Source: Yponomeuta sedellus (lineage: Eukaryota > Arthropoda > Insecta > Lepidoptera > Yponomeutidae). Taken from it: a DNA stretch of 64,000 bases. Location: NCBI GenBank assembly GCA_934045075.1, contig OW203745.1:16371768-16435767 (forward strand), given 5' to 3'. The stretch's first letter is position 1. Each line of letters begins with the position of its first letter. Under the pieces are notes generated by a model. That model was not told the DNA's origin and searched no databases. It saw only the letters and a list, made by a program, of their open reading frames with translations. The position numbers were made by a program, and so were the translations under genes. This document shows, piece by piece, positions 38,101 through 49,350 of this stretch.

Positions 38101-40286
38101 GTCGGTTCAGGAGTCACGGAGGAGCTTGGGGTTGGAGACGGCGACGGGTCCTGGCTTGGCGTACTAGCCGTAGAAACACCATCCTTATACTCTTCGTAAA
38201 AGTGTTGGTAATCTACTGGCGTGCTTTGGTAAAAAGCTTGATTAATGGAGTACGGATTGTGGGTCTCAAGCAGTTGTTTCGGATAGGGTGCTGGTGTAGT
38301 TATCGACTGTTTTGTAGCAATAGTAGTCCTTGGTGTGGTGGTACTCTGTGGTACTCTCTCTCTTTGCTTGGGAATATTGTACCCACGGATGTGCTGTTGA
38401 GTGTTCAAATCACTTTGAGGCTCGTAGTTAGCTAACTCAGGCCTTGCAGTGTACCTTTGTCCATTAGTAGTGTGTTGTTGTCCTCTGCTCGAAGTCTCAG
38501 ATGGATTGTATCCTCGTACGGGTGCTGGTTCATACTGCGGCTGCTGGTGCTGTGCATTTTTAGTAACGTAAAAAGAGTCAGGCTTGGGTGACGCGGTTAC
38601 AACCTCTGGTTCCTTGGGCCTGATGGAGGTGACCGTCTGAGGCTCAAATGAGTAGTAATTTGTCTGGAACTCCTTGCTCGGTGGTGGGTTTGTTTTTGGC
38701 GATGCAGTACTGTAGTAGCTGAACGTAGGTTTCTGAGGTGTCTTTTCTTGGTTATAAGTCTGTGGTGTGGCAGTATAGGAGTTGGGAATGACGTCAGCTA
38801 CTGGGCTAGGTGAAAAAGCGGCGTCCTTTACTTGAGCATTAACGATCACTGAACCTACGTGGGGTGAAGGAAATGGAATTTTTGCAAAGCCCTCAGGCGT
38901 ATTATAACTCAACGGAGCTACAAAGAAAGGCAGCTGCTTCAGTTTTCTGTTACTGTTTTCGATGTTGGATAGGTAAGGCAGTTCAAATTTCACGTAGCTT
39001 TCTGGTGGGATCAAAGAGGACGGCCCGATGAAGACTTTGGGAGCGTTTGAAGGGTCTACTGAGTCCAGAACTGATATCGTCTTGGCATTTTTTAGGGACG
39101 ACAAAACGTCACCGACTTTGACTTTGTCACTTTTCTTAGAGTCTTGAGCTAAGAATACAGCCAAAGGTGGCTGGTGCGGCTTCAGCTTCTTAGGCCTCGG
39201 AGTGGTAGGTGGCAACGTCGGGAAAGGAGATGAAATTGTCGAGAACTTCGGTATTTGGTCAGGCTCATTCAGATTGTTTCGACCAGCGTAGAACTCCGGG
39301 CCAAAGTTGAAGTTGTCCAGTGGTTTGGTAACAGGCCTTTGGAAGTCTGCGGAAAATTGCTGATACTGTGGCTTGGGCAAGTTTTGGTTGTAGTATTCAC
39401 CGTTCATCTGACCATTGTTCAGAGGACTTCTGAAGTTGAACTGTCCCCGATTCAGCGATTCTACTGGAACGTAAAGCAGTTGCACTTCCTCGCGTTCGGA
39501 CTTCTGTTTATTTATAGGGACTGATTCAGGAACATTAGGTTTATCAAAATCGTATTTCAACTTCTGTAGTGAAACTGGTTTTTTATTGTTTTGCGGGAAG
39601 CTGAAAGTGTTACTCGCATTTTCAATCTGATATCCATCGACGAATTTCGGGGCGGCCGGCTTGACGGTCTGTTTTGGGGAATTGAATGGCTTTCCTTGTT
39701 GTGGCAAAGGCAAGCCAGGTGTAGGGAAGTTATCAAACTTGATCGGATTCTGAGACGGAGGTCTTTGAGGTCCCGGCGCTCTGAGTGACTGGTCGAAACT
39801 CAACTGTGGGGCAATAAAGCCTTGACTTAGCGGGAAGTTTGGCTGAGATAAGCCAAACCTGATACTCTGTCCAAATCCTTGATGTGCCTGTCCGAATCCG
39901 TGATTGTTCTGAGCGAATCCTTGATCGCTTAAAAAGTTTTGTGGCGCGCTGGGTATCGAAGGGACTGACTGTAGATACAGCTGTCTGTTGGCGGGTGTTT
40001 GCAGGTAAGTTCTGGATGGGAATGTGTCCTGTCCGAATCCCGGGCTTGGAAAAGGAGGGTAGGGCTCTGACATAATTCTGGGCTCAGCGACGGCTTGTCG
40101 CTTGATGGGTGTCTGGCGTTCGGGCCGTCTCTCGATCAGGCGCTCAACGGGTCCAGGTAGCGGTACCCAGTCGCCCAGGTCGGACGTGTATGTGGAGATC
40201 TGGCGCGACCAGCGCGTGGGCTCGGCAGACGTGAGTGACGTCACCACCAGGAGGGCGAGGCCTGCGGACGCCATCGCCGGGAACAT
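34239..40286 (-). CDS. Secreted Ser/Thr/Pro/Gln-rich mucin-like protein (2 coding exons)
   Basis: Exon 1 is 40286-35658 and exon 2 is 35165-34239, joined in phase 0, giving 1543 + 308 = 1851 residues. The start is the ATG immediately after an acceptor (cccttccag|ATG), so an upstream non-coding exon exists. The N-terminus MFPAMASAGLALLVVTSLTS is a clear signal peptide, probably cut near TSA|EPTRW. The first third is rich in Gln, Pro, Phe and Asn (FGQ and QNF repeats); the middle and end are Ser/Thr/Glu-rich with clusters of Arg and Tyr (RTRGRPRYTTTP, RRRPSYTTTS, RRRTTMR). A later conserved-looking piece is SRRRGFWKKVNVRPATTES, and the tail is ICFRGKCIKTNKDML with two cysteines. It has no transmembrane segment. 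The composition suggests O-glycosylated extracellular matrix, cuticle or peritrophic material. I do not recognise the family by name. Confidence 0.82.
35166..35657 (-). other. Intron of the mucin-like gene
   Basis: A 492-bp AT-rich intron with minus-strand gtaaat at its start and ttttccag at its end. I see no repeat or RNA gene in it. Confidence 0.7.
35658..40286 (-). CDS. Mucin-like gene, coding exon 1
   Basis: A 4629-nt exon in one open frame, unlikely by chance in AT-rich DNA and with codon use unlike the flanking repeats. The donor on the minus strand is CAACAACAG|gtaaat. The frame would run 13 more codons into the intron before a stop, which is why the raw open frame ends at 35616. It carries the signal peptide and the Gln/Pro-rich and Thr-rich tracts. 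Confidence 0.83.
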
Positions 40287-40485
40287 CTGGAAGGGGAGAG
40301 AGGTGAGATTTAGTTTTATGCTGTCAGTTTTACTTGTGAATTTATTTAGTCACATTTCAACAACTATGCCGACTAAAATAGTCTGTGATGGAGATTTTAT
40401 ATTGAAAACACGTAACTACAGTAAATTGTGTTTTTATAGATAGCTCTTAGGGTTCTATTTTTTGCTCCCAAGAAGTTTTACGCTC
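40287..40485 (-). other. Intron start upstream of the mucin-like coding exon
   Basis: The acceptor cccttccag directly precedes the ATG, so transcription starts farther right. The 5' exon could not be located among the repeats. Confidence 0.4.
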
Positions 40486-40495
40486 AAAATCTTGT

Positions 40496-40712
40496 AAAAA
40501 CCTATTTAGAGGTTAAAAATTCTACCCATGCCGGGATTCGAACCCGCGACCTCTGGCTATCCGTGCCAGCGCTCTACCAACTGAGCTAATGGGCGACTCA
40601 CTGGCATATCGCTGTGCCCACATGATTATGTTTTATAACCATGTTTTTAGCCTATAAATAGGTTTTCAAAATTGTCCTTAGCACGGTTTAGTGCATTAAA
40701 AAGAATATAATG
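40496..40712 (+). mobile_element. SINE-A inverted/direct composite
   Basis: 40496-40643 is antisense (taaaaacctatttagaggtt to cactggcat and a diverged piece). 40644-40712 is sense (tttttagcctataaataggt to cattaaaaagaat). It is flanked by the 10-bp duplication aaaatcttgt (40486-40495, 40713-40722). Confidence 0.83.
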
Positions 40713-41734
40713 AAAATCTTGTGTTAGACTATTTGTGGGTTTCAGAAAAAGGCTAGGCTTTGTTCAACAACCTATTAAAGTAGGCAACTGAACAGTTGCA
40801 AAGTCCGCTGTAAAGGTTACTTTACTACTTAAAACACTATAGACGTAAGATACGCTGTTGACTCTACAAGGTTATGGAATTAGGTACACAGGCCGCTAGC
40901 TCACAGTCTGATTAGAACATGAAAAGCGAAGGCGCATGGTTAAGGCATACCAGCGTCAATCTACAAAGTTTTTTTAAGTGGGACAGGTTACACTTAACCC
41001 CAGTCACGCCTGATGGTAAGCGAAGACGGGGTCTACGATGGTACGCCCTTACCTGTTACTTTTAAAGACACCCAGGTTATATGTCTCCGGAAAGACAAAC
41101 GATTGCAGCGTGTTTCACTATGTTTCCATAGCGTTATGTCAAAGAAGATCTAGGACAAATGCAAATCACGCGCCTCTATTGGCTGGCCTGGAAGTTTTGA
41201 GGACATAGGATGGAGTCTGGTCTACTACAGAGTAACGGCCTTGTTAGAAAAGCTTATGAAAAGCACAATTCCTTAAAACACTTCAAAAAACGCTTATTAA
41301 AAATCTGTGGTGGAAATTTTACTAGGAGAAGACGTAATCATAAATTAAATAAAACGCCTCTAAGAGTGTTTCAGTGTAATCGTGTTATTTAAATTAGGCC
41401 GTATGCCAATCGCGAGGAAGAAGAAATTAACCTCAGCTAGATTTTAGTGAAAACTGGTAATCGAATAAAGCTGTTATCGTGATTTTTCTAAGTTAACTTT
41501 AAGTGAAATTGATAAGAATCCTAACTACATACATAACAAATATTGCATCTACGGAGTTCTAAGCTTCAAATACCTCAAATGCTAATTGAGATTGTGTTCT
41601 ATAAGTCCTCTTAGAAAAGTTTTTCCAGGTCGATATTTTTTAACGCATCAGATTCTATTTCTTTGTGGATCTTTGACGTTTGACATGTGGAGAGGATGAA
41701 GGAAGAAAGATTCACGAAACATATATATATATTG

Positions 41735-41935
41735 CGAATGTGAGTGGAAGGGCTGGTAAGGGACGTCCCAGGCGGACATACATCGACCAAATAGGGGATA
41801 TATTAGCAAAGGGAAAGATGCAACGACTTATGAACGTTGATGAAGCGAAGGTGATCTGTCAGGATCGTGGCAAGTGGCAGTCCCTGGTCTCTGCCTACCC
41901 TTCTGGGATACAGGCGTGAGGTTATGTATGTATGT
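41735..41935 (+). mobile_element. RT/transposon C-terminal fragment
   Basis: Encodes [40 protein letters not shown] and [17 protein letters not shown] followed by a stop. G-R-P-R-R-T-Y-x-D-Q-I is a common C-terminal motif of lepidopteran non-LTR polyproteins. No upstream RT is present. Confidence 0.6.
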
Positions 41936-42059
41936 ATCTTTGACGCTTTTCGCGCTCTACTAAATTATTGTCCTACATAGAAGAATGTCCATTCTATTTA
42001 ACACAAGTTATGATTTTTAAGCATTTCCTGTCATACAACGCCACTATCTATCTATCTAT

Positions 42060-42215
42060 AATCAGCCCACATCAACCCACTGCTGGGCATAGGCCTCCTT
42101 TTCACTGCGCCATTCCTCACGGTCCGGTGCTAATCTGATCCATCTCTGTCCCGCAACCTTCACGATGTCGTCTGACCATCGTGTCGGTGGTCTGCCTACC
42201 AACCTCCAACTCCAC
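42060..42215 (-). mobile_element. Retroposon end fragment
   Basis: atcagcccacatcaacccac, tgctgggcataggcctcctt, tccggtgctaatctgatcca and accatcgtgtcggtggtctg; a common lepidopteran retroposon tail, truncated. Confidence 0.55.
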
Positions 42216-42865
42216 TAAAAAATCGTAAAACCGCAAAGACTTATTGAACAAAATATTAAAAAGTCGTAGAACAAAAAAGCCGTAAAAGACAAACTCTAAT
42301 TGGCGTGTTTCTTGAATTGCTATTGTCCTACACTTCCTCGTTTAACATACTAAGGCAAGAAGGAAGCGAGCCTTTTTGCATGGCTACGTACTAATTAAAC
42401 AACAAAGTTTACTAGACGACAGACAACCAAATCCCAGTCATTTAGTTTTGCGTAACACACTAGTGATGTTTTTCCACCTGTGCGGTAACGCACGCCAACT
42501 GTGCCGTGTAGCAGGCAAGCCGGTTGACACGACTATATCACGATGTAGATGATACAGTTCACCTCGATAGATCTATCTTCAACTCACGAGCCAACGGATT
42601 GCATCATTGTATCATCTCTCTCGGACACTTTCAAGGTGGAAGCAGTTGTACGCAAGTGAGAGCGTGACGCGTAAATGCGACGAAACAAACGAGTGGATGG
42701 AAGCAATACTATTTTCTCTTTCGTTATAATTCAGGACAAATTTCTACTCTCTGGTGCTAGAGAACGTGATCTAGATAGAAGAGGGAATACTTGGAAGTTA
42801 GAATACCTAGAAAGTACTCGGATACAATTAATTTATGTGATTTAAATATAATAAAGATAGGATAT

Positions 42866-43097
42866 TTTTGAACTAAAACTTTTGTAAGCACAACACATTG
42901 TAGACTTTTAGTCCGGATTTACTTACGGGTGTTGTTATATCGGAAAAGTCCGACCAGGTTTCGCTCCGATTCGCAGAGCTTAATCATGGTGAGCAGAGAC
43001 GGAGCTCGCGTCGTCGGTTGCTCGTCTCACACTGGTAACCTGGTCGGACTTTTCCGATACAACAACACCCGTAAGTAAATCCGGACTAAAAGTCTAC
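42866..43097 (-). mobile_element. Hairpin retroposon HP, copy 2
   Basis: Flanked by the 13-bp duplication aaagataggatat (42853-42865, 43098-43110). The minus strand ends gttttagttcaaaaa. Inverted arms of ~60 bp (gtagacttttagtccggatt ... gtccgaccaggtt) surround the same loop as copy 1. Confidence 0.87.
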
Positions 43098-43110
43098 AAA
43101 GATAGGATAT

Positions 43111-43548
43111 ATGGGCGGTGGTAGCGGAGCGGTAGAACGGCGGCTTCTCAAGTGGGCGGTCAAAGGTTCGAGAACCTTGAGAAGCCGCCGTTCTACCGCT
43201 TGAGAACCTTCTGGGACTCGTCCCAGAAGGTTCTCAAGCGGGAGGTCGGTGGTTTCCCGGAATGTACCGATGACTTGCTCTTCTAAGTCATGTGCATTTG
43301 TGAAGTTATTATTATAACTTGAAGTTGTTACAATTTCTTCTGAGATTCTATTTATGACTGTTGCACTGGGTAGTAATAGTATTGTAAACATAATGTTAAT
43401 GTGGTATTTATACTGTTTATGTTTCTAATAATGTAATAATAATTATACATTTGTGTAGGTATTGCAGCAATGCCACTCGCTAACTGTGAAGGAAAACATT
43501 GTGTGGAACCTAAGCATTTGAGGTGTTATATACTCAGTGTAATACATC
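43111..43548 (+). mobile_element. SINE-B copy with palindromic rearranged head
   Basis: The tRNA-like head ggtggtagcggagcggtaga is broken by stacked hairpins (43128-43200 and 43198-43239), then the body resumes (gatgacttgctcttctaagt, gaaggaaaacattgtgtgga). Its 3' part continues past a SINE-D insertion at 43549-43662. Confidence 0.78.
43128..43239. repeat. Stacked perfect palindromes
   Basis: 24-bp arms 43128-43151 / 43177-43200 with an aaggttc-ga-gaacctt palindrome in the loop, directly followed by 20-bp arms 43198-43217 / 43220-43239 with a 2-nt loop. Confidence 0.92.
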
Positions 43549-43662
43549 CTTCAGGCTATATTAGTCCACTGCTGGACATAGCCATACCCTAATGACGCGC
43601 CATAGCGCAAGGTTGTGCATAATTGGGGGGTAATGCCCATAATCCCCACGCTGGGCATGCGG
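43549..43662 (-). mobile_element. SINE-D fragment inserted in SINE-B
   Basis: Flanked by the 12-bp duplication gtgtaatacatc (43537-43548, 43663-43674). Antisense SINE-D 3' end: ttcaggctatattagtccac, tgctggacatagcc, cccataatccccacgctggg. Confidence 0.8.
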
Positions 43663-44099
43663 GTGTAATACATCAGCGCTTGAAATTGCCAATTCGCAGT
43701 AGGCACGCATTGTAATTAAGCCCATACTCTCTCTCCCTTTCTCTCAGAGAAGTCCTCTGCTCAGCAGTGGAACGTATTTAAGCTGCAGAAAAAAAGGATA
43801 TATTGGAGGTCGAAATGATAGATGAGGGAATAGATCTTGTCTCAGAAGATACATTCGCGCTTGTCTACGGTCCGGGCGCGAGCCGCTCGACAAATGGCCG
43901 GCCGGCTCGTTACTTAATAAGTTGCGTGTGAGTTGAAATACTACGTAATTTGTGGTCATTAGGTGAAATGCGTGCAGTACATCGAAAAGTAAAGTTTTCT
44001 TTTTACTGGGAATTTCTATCGCCGATCAGAGGTTTCTATTATTTATTTTTCAACGATTTTTGGTCCGCTTCGCACGCATTTTAAAAACATTTGAAGAAC

Positions 44100-44198
44100 T
44101 GGCACGGTTAGCCAGAGGTCGCGGATTCGAGTCCCGGCATGGGTGAAATTTTTAGCCTCTAAATAGGTTTTTAAAATTGGCCTTACCACCAAAATAAC
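44100..44198 (+). mobile_element. SINE-A copy, 5'-truncated
   Basis: tggcacggttagccagaggt, gcggattcgagtcccggc and tttttagcctctaaatagg. It is flanked by the 12-bp duplication catttgaagaac (44088-44099, 44199-44210). A simple, uninverted insertion. Confidence 0.83.
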
Positions 44199-44369
44199 CA
44201 TTTGAAGAACACTGAAACTAGTAGGTAATAACTTTACACACTTTGTCAGGTTATACAGGTATCAATAACATAGGATATCCTAATAATATCCTAGGTAGGA
44301 TACCCTTTAGGCTCAGCAGACAAGGACATCACAACATGTAAATCCACTCAGACTTGGATCATTTGTACA

Positions 44370-44436
44370 TAATTAAAACTGTTTTAATACGGATTTCACT
44401 CGTTTATTAAAACAGTTTTAATTATGTCTAGTACTC
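44370..44436. repeat. Foldback with ~22-bp arms
   Basis: cataattaaaactgttttaa at left and ttaaaacagttttaattatg at right surround acggatttcactcg. The same gtttta/gagtgaaatccgta motif is near 45108-45145. Confidence 0.65.
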
Positions 44437-45674
44437 GTGTTAACCTTAGAAAATACTATCATTTGTACATATCAAGTACAGCGACCGGCAGCGGGAGTTG
44501 AACCCTTCGATCTCTGTTTTAGTAGTAAATCGGTAGACCAACGAGGCATTAATTTCACGTAACACCCGCGTGTCTGATCACAAACTTCTTTTGTATATCG
44601 AGTGAACCCTTAGTCAATTGATTATTCTATTATAGATGTTAACACGATTTCAGTGTGTCATCGTGCAAAGCAATGTGAAATACGTCTTCAAATTGGCGGG
44701 CAACTGCTTTTTCCTATAAACTGTATGCATCCAAATTTCAATAGAGATCGTGGTTGGAATATACCGGCAGCATGGGAACCAGTGCTCAAGTGCATGAGAC
44801 CCCCTTGCTAAAAGTGTGACTGTAGATTTAATTTTAATTTCAATTAATAAACAATATTTATAGTTCATGTAAAATAATTGGTCTATAAATTTAATTTTTA
44901 ACTTCAATTACTAATAATCAAAATTGTTGACTTTGTATAAAATAATTGATATACCTATTTTGGAACGTAACTTCACAATGAACTTTTGTAATTTTTGCCG
45001 AGAGTAGTAAACTAACAGTTATTGCTTTCAAAAAGACTCCTACCACCTCAGTCATCCGAGACCACGGCACCTGTAAATGTGCCGAAACGTCGGAAAATTG
45101 TAAAAAATATAATAAACGAGTGAAATCCGTACTAAAACAGTTTTAAGTAGTTCATAGTGTTTCCGCAATTTTTTCTCTCGTGGGTGTTCTGTCACACTAA
45201 TATTTGCCGCTTTTGTTACGAAAGTTGTAGGTGTTGCAAATAGATAACCTATGTCTTCATCTGAACTAGTTCCATGTAAATCAGATAAACCGTTACGTTT
45301 TCTTACGTAAGAAAGAATGCGCTTTTATGAATCTTCACACGAGAATGCGAGGTAAGACCGTATGACAGCGGAAAATTGCGTTTATGTAATGAGAGACTAC
45401 CATCAGGATTGTTTAAATATATGGCAAAATTGATGGACTTTGTGGGGTTACCCAAGCTGCGTTGTCACAATCTTAGCAGGATAGGACAGAACTGTAGGCC
45501 ACTAAGACGATGGTATCCTAAAGTTTCTTTCTACAGTTTCATTCTTTACGAAACGCAGGAGTAACTGGTATTGACGCCATTTTGTTTTTGCTATTTCATC
45601 TTTGTAGTAGCTAAGAAAAAAACATGGGCGTTTTCATAACAGTGATGTTTTTTTACCAAGATGGCTGATATAAT

Positions 45675-45925
45675 CGAAATGAGTAGCGTTTTTGTAACAA
45701 AAATTTGTCACTCTATCTGAGTCTACTAAGATCGTGAAAACACGGATTTAGTTTCCTTAACCAACACGAAATGAGTAGCGTTTTTGTAACAAAAATTTGT
45801 CACTCTATCTGAGTGTACTAAGATCGTGAAAACACGGATTTAGTTTCCTTAACCAATACGAAATGAGTCGCGTCTTTGTAGCAGAAATTTGTCACTCTAT
45901 CTGAGTCTACTAAGATCATGAAAAC
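45675..45925. repeat. 92-bp tandem repeat, ~2.7 copies
   Basis: Units begin cgaaatgagtagcgtttttg at 45675, 45767 and 45859 (the third has cgaaatgagtcgcgtctttg). The third unit is truncated before the ttagtttccttaacc end. Confidence 0.9.
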
Positions 45926-46199
45926 GCAAATTAACAGAGTTATCAAAGAAGTAAAAGTGATACTTTTGTGCCGAGCACGTGTCAAATTTAGGTACATTTC
46001 ATGGTCCCACGTTCCCACCAGACGGGGCCGCCACGTTTCATCAAACTACAATTCATGTTCGTTATGGCCATTTGATGTACATCGTGTAGCACAGAGATTA
46101 TTATGACAATTGCGTAGGCGACGAGTAAATGTGAACTGCGTCGCAGTTAGATTGAAGTGGCACTGCTTTTATACCATAGAGAAGACATAGAAAAGGAGC

Positions 46200-46400
46200 G
46201 GCTAGTGATGCAAAAAGCTTCAGCCAGATGTCGCTGCCTGTAAATAATACAGTGAATATTGTAAAGAGGTTCGATAATTCGGTGACGCTGGCACTTGCCC
46301 ATTAGCCCAGTTGGGTGAGCGCTGGTTAGCTAGAGATCGCGGGTTGGAGGCCCGGCATGGGAGGGATTTTCAGCCTCTAAATAGGTTTTTTAAAGATAAA
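46200..46400 (+). mobile_element. SINE-A copy with full leader
   Basis: Leader gccagatgtcgctgcctgta, ttgtaaagaggttcg, tRNA-like head ttagcccagttgggtgagcg, B box gggttggaggcccggc and core cagcctctaaatagg. It is diverged and lacks the gtccttagcac tail. Confidence 0.75.
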
Positions 46401-47261
46401 ATAAAAGTATATTTTCCACCAGATAGTCTGACGACGGTGGCGGGGAGTCGCTAGATGCGGACGGCACAAGACTGTGAAGCTTGGAAGACCATGAGGGAAA
46501 TCCTATGACCTGCTATGGGCGTCAAATAGCTGATGATGATGATATTTTTCGGGCTTTTCGGGGCTTAAAAAATCTATAAATCAAAATACTGTAATAATAA
46601 AAAAAATAAAGGCTTAGACATTTATCCTATAAAAATAAGATAAGATAACTCGACAGAGTCAATAGACATTTATTTTCTCATTTGAATTCAATTTAGCATG
46701 GTGTCCAGAATACAGATATTGGCTGTCGCTCGACTTTTTACATAGAATTCCAAGTAACAAGCCTTAGAGTTGTATACGACTTATTTGCTGATGAAATGAG
46801 AATGGGCTACCAGATCACTGTACAATGTGGTCCTTCAACACAATATAAGGTCAATCCCTTACATTCAACTAAATTTCTGATTTCTTTGATAGGCACGGTT
46901 CAACGGGCCTTGCTATCTTTGCCAATATCCACTCTTAATCCTTCTCGGAAGGCTCAGCTAGTGAGCACCTTGTATGCCACTTGCCACGCTATTGCCACAC
47001 CTCTCTCCTCTCGGCTAACTAAAAAGCAAATAGTAAATCGTAAGTGTGTTTGCCTTGTGTAATTGAACGGATCAAATTGCATGCACTTTCTACTCTCTGC
47101 GCAGCCACCTCGGCAGCCACAGACATCAATCTAGCTAGACAAACGCAAGCATAGCGATTCATATGGACCAAGCAAGCTGTTTCCTACCTAAGACGGAAAA
47201 TGGAAGGAAATCTTGCGTCTTCTTTGGGTGCTCAGATTTGTTGCATATTTACAGTATATCT

Positions 47262-47462
47262 AACTAGCTGTGCCCCGCGGTTTTACCTGCGGTTTATAAT
47301 TTTAATGAATAACATATTTTCCGCAGTAAAACGTATCCTATCTGCTAATCCAGGGTGTCAGCTAACTCCATACCAAATATTATTAAAATCGCTCCAGCCG
47401 TTTAGACGTGAAGTTGTAACGAGCATACACACTCACAAACTTTCGTCTTTATACTATTAATG
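47262..47462 (+). repeat. Common insect retroelement-like repeat
   Basis: ctagctgtgccccgcggttt, ccaaatattattaaaatcgc, cagccgtttagacgtgaagt and cacaaactttcgtctttata. Classification uncertain. Confidence 0.6.
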
Positions 47463-47724
47463 TGATGCGGATTGGCAATTTCATTTCAAGTGCCGAGGTA
47501 TGCCTTCACCTCAGATACTCAGGTTTCCTCACGGTATTTCTTTCACCGTTAGCGAGTGGTGTTGTTACTACCACACGCGGGGTAATCAAGCCCACGCCGC
47601 CTCTTTGACGGCGAAAAATGTGACGAAAATAATCCACTACCATTAGTAGGTGGTTTGCGACAGTACGGCTCCAAATATATCTGTCCCATGCAAAGCAGGA
47701 ACGCCGTAAAACTACATAAAAACA

Positions 47725-47885
47725 ATATTATCGTCAGGCTATATTAGTCCAGTGAGTGTCATAGCGCCCTCCTCCCTCCCTCCCCTAATGAGTGTCATAG
47801 CGCCCTGTCTTCACTGCCTGCAGTTTTTCGCAGATCGTCATCCCACCTGGTCGGAAGGCGTCTTTTACTACCTTTGCCGAGTCGC
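47725..47885 (-). mobile_element. SINE-D-type fragment
   Basis: aggctatattagtccag, a duplicated atgagtgtcatagcgccct, then cctgcagtttttcgcagatc + gtcatcccacctggtcg, as in 53350-53510 and 57131-57273. Confidence 0.6.
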
Positions 47886-48284
47886 TGTCTCCACTCAAGA
47901 ACACGTTTACTCCAACGGTTGGTCGGATGCACTGCAATGACAATATATGTATTTTTTAATTTTGAACAATTCAGAAGTCGTAGAACGAACTCCGGTTGAC
48001 GTGTTTCAGGAATTGCGGATTTCTACGGTAAAGCTTGTCTCACACTCCAAACAACGACGCGACACGCGTAGTCACACAGATACAGATAGCCCAATCATCC
48101 GTACAGTGGCGGGCACGCATACCTGCACGCCACGCTGGCCGACTTACGCGCCCGGGCGTGCAGCGCGTGCCGTGGGTGGTGCGGAGGAGGTAATGAACTG
48201 GCGACTATTTTAGTGCGCCTGCCAGTACAGTCCGCAGCATATCGAAGGACTACAATAAATTTAGCGTATTAATAATAGGGGTTA

Positions 48285-49208
48285 AAGTATGAAATTGCCG
48301 TTTTATTGCAATATATATATTGGCCTTTTTGCATCTACTTAATGAGATGATTTATACAGCGTCCAGTGGTATCTTCACTCACACTAGATGGGTGAAGGGA
48401 CCACTCCGACGCTGTAGTGCCTGGGTCATGGTTTTATAGATGGTGTAGGCTTGCCCAGCACCTATACCATCCTGACAGCTTAGTCGGCCTAGCCCACAGG
48501 AAAGACTAGTCAATACGTGCGGAGCCAACCAAGCCGCGGGTTTCCTCACGATGTTTTCCTTCACCGTTAGCGTGTGGTATTGCGACTGCAAATTCGCGAA
48601 TGTACGTAACTTTGAAATTAAACAAAGTCATTGGTACATGCCCGCACTCGGGATCGAACCTGGGGCTCTCGCTTGCCAGTCTATGGTTCTACCCACTGAG
48701 CTACCACCGCTGTCACTGTGCTGTGCGCTGTGCTGAGGGATCTACTAATGAACGCACCGTGCGATTTTGGTTTAAACGCTTTCGTGATGGAAATTTCGAC
48801 TTAAAAAACGAGCCACGAGGAAGACCGCCCACACAGGTGAATAACGATGAATTAAGAGAGATAGTGGAAGCCGATCCTAGTCAAACTACCCAGGAATTAG
48901 CGGCATGGTTTAACGGCATTAGTAGACCCCTCTCTAAACGCAGCATTGATATTGCGGGCTGTTTCTGCCGCGTTAGTTCCGCGTCGGAACTCGTATTCAA
49001 AAATCACTCGAATTTTCGCAGTATCCATCTTTCTTGTCTAAATTGAATAACAAAAACAATTGAAAGTCGATATTCAAATGTTTCACATTTTTTAAAAAAA
49101 GAACATCATAGAAACCATTTGAAAAAAGTTTCATTCGAAAACCTCAAACCATGAAGATTCTATGTCAATTCAAAGAACCTATTGCAATAAAACGGCAATT
49201 TCATACTT
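48285..49208 (+). mobile_element. Mori-type mariner remnant with intact inverted repeats
   Basis: Terminal inverted repeats of at least 28 bp (left aagtatgaaattgccg..., right ...cggcaatttcatactt), flanked by TA at 48283-48284 and 49209-49210. Inside, 48733-48925 encodes GEGSTNERT-like then TVRFWFKRFRDGNFDLKNEP and GRPPTQVNNDELREIVEADP, the HTH part of mori-subfamily transposases. The catalytic part is deleted, and a SINE-B copy (about 48320-48712) is inserted. Non-autonomous. Confidence 0.85.
48320..48712 (-). mobile_element. SINE-B copy, near full length
   Basis: From the 3' end (tttgcatctacttaatgaga) through ggtgtaggcttgcccagcac, cctcacgatgttttccttca and acaaagtcattggtacatgc to a tRNA-like head with B-box complement gggatcgaacctggggc. 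Useful as a family reference. It is inserted in the mori mariner. Confidence 0.78.
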
Positions 49209-49219
49209 TAAGACCTAAT

Positions 49220-49350
49220 ATATCTTTTTTTATGTAGCCTTATATGTATGTCCCAGTGGATGAGACTAGCGCGAGACCGTGCTGGCTGGCGTGGAAATGA
49301 AGAGGCCTATACCCAGCAGTGGGGTTTACCGGGCTGATGATGATGTACGT
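49220..49350 (+). mobile_element. Retroposon 3' end fragment
   Basis: ctagcgcgagaccgtgctgg, aatgaagaggcctataccca + gcagtggggtttaccgggct and a gatgatgatg tail. Confidence 0.55.

Noticed and set aside
35698..40443. Plus-strand open frames opposite the mucin-like gene
   Set aside because: They are antisense shadows of biased codon composition in the long minus-strand exon.
43086..43391. 101-codon minus-strand frame
   Set aside because: It spans the palindromic SINE-B head and a repeat junction; no coding signal.
46796..47062. 88-codon plus-strand frame (MRMGYQITVQCGPSTQYKVN...)
   Set aside because: It shows no recognisable motif or splice context and is of chance length; kept out of the gene list.
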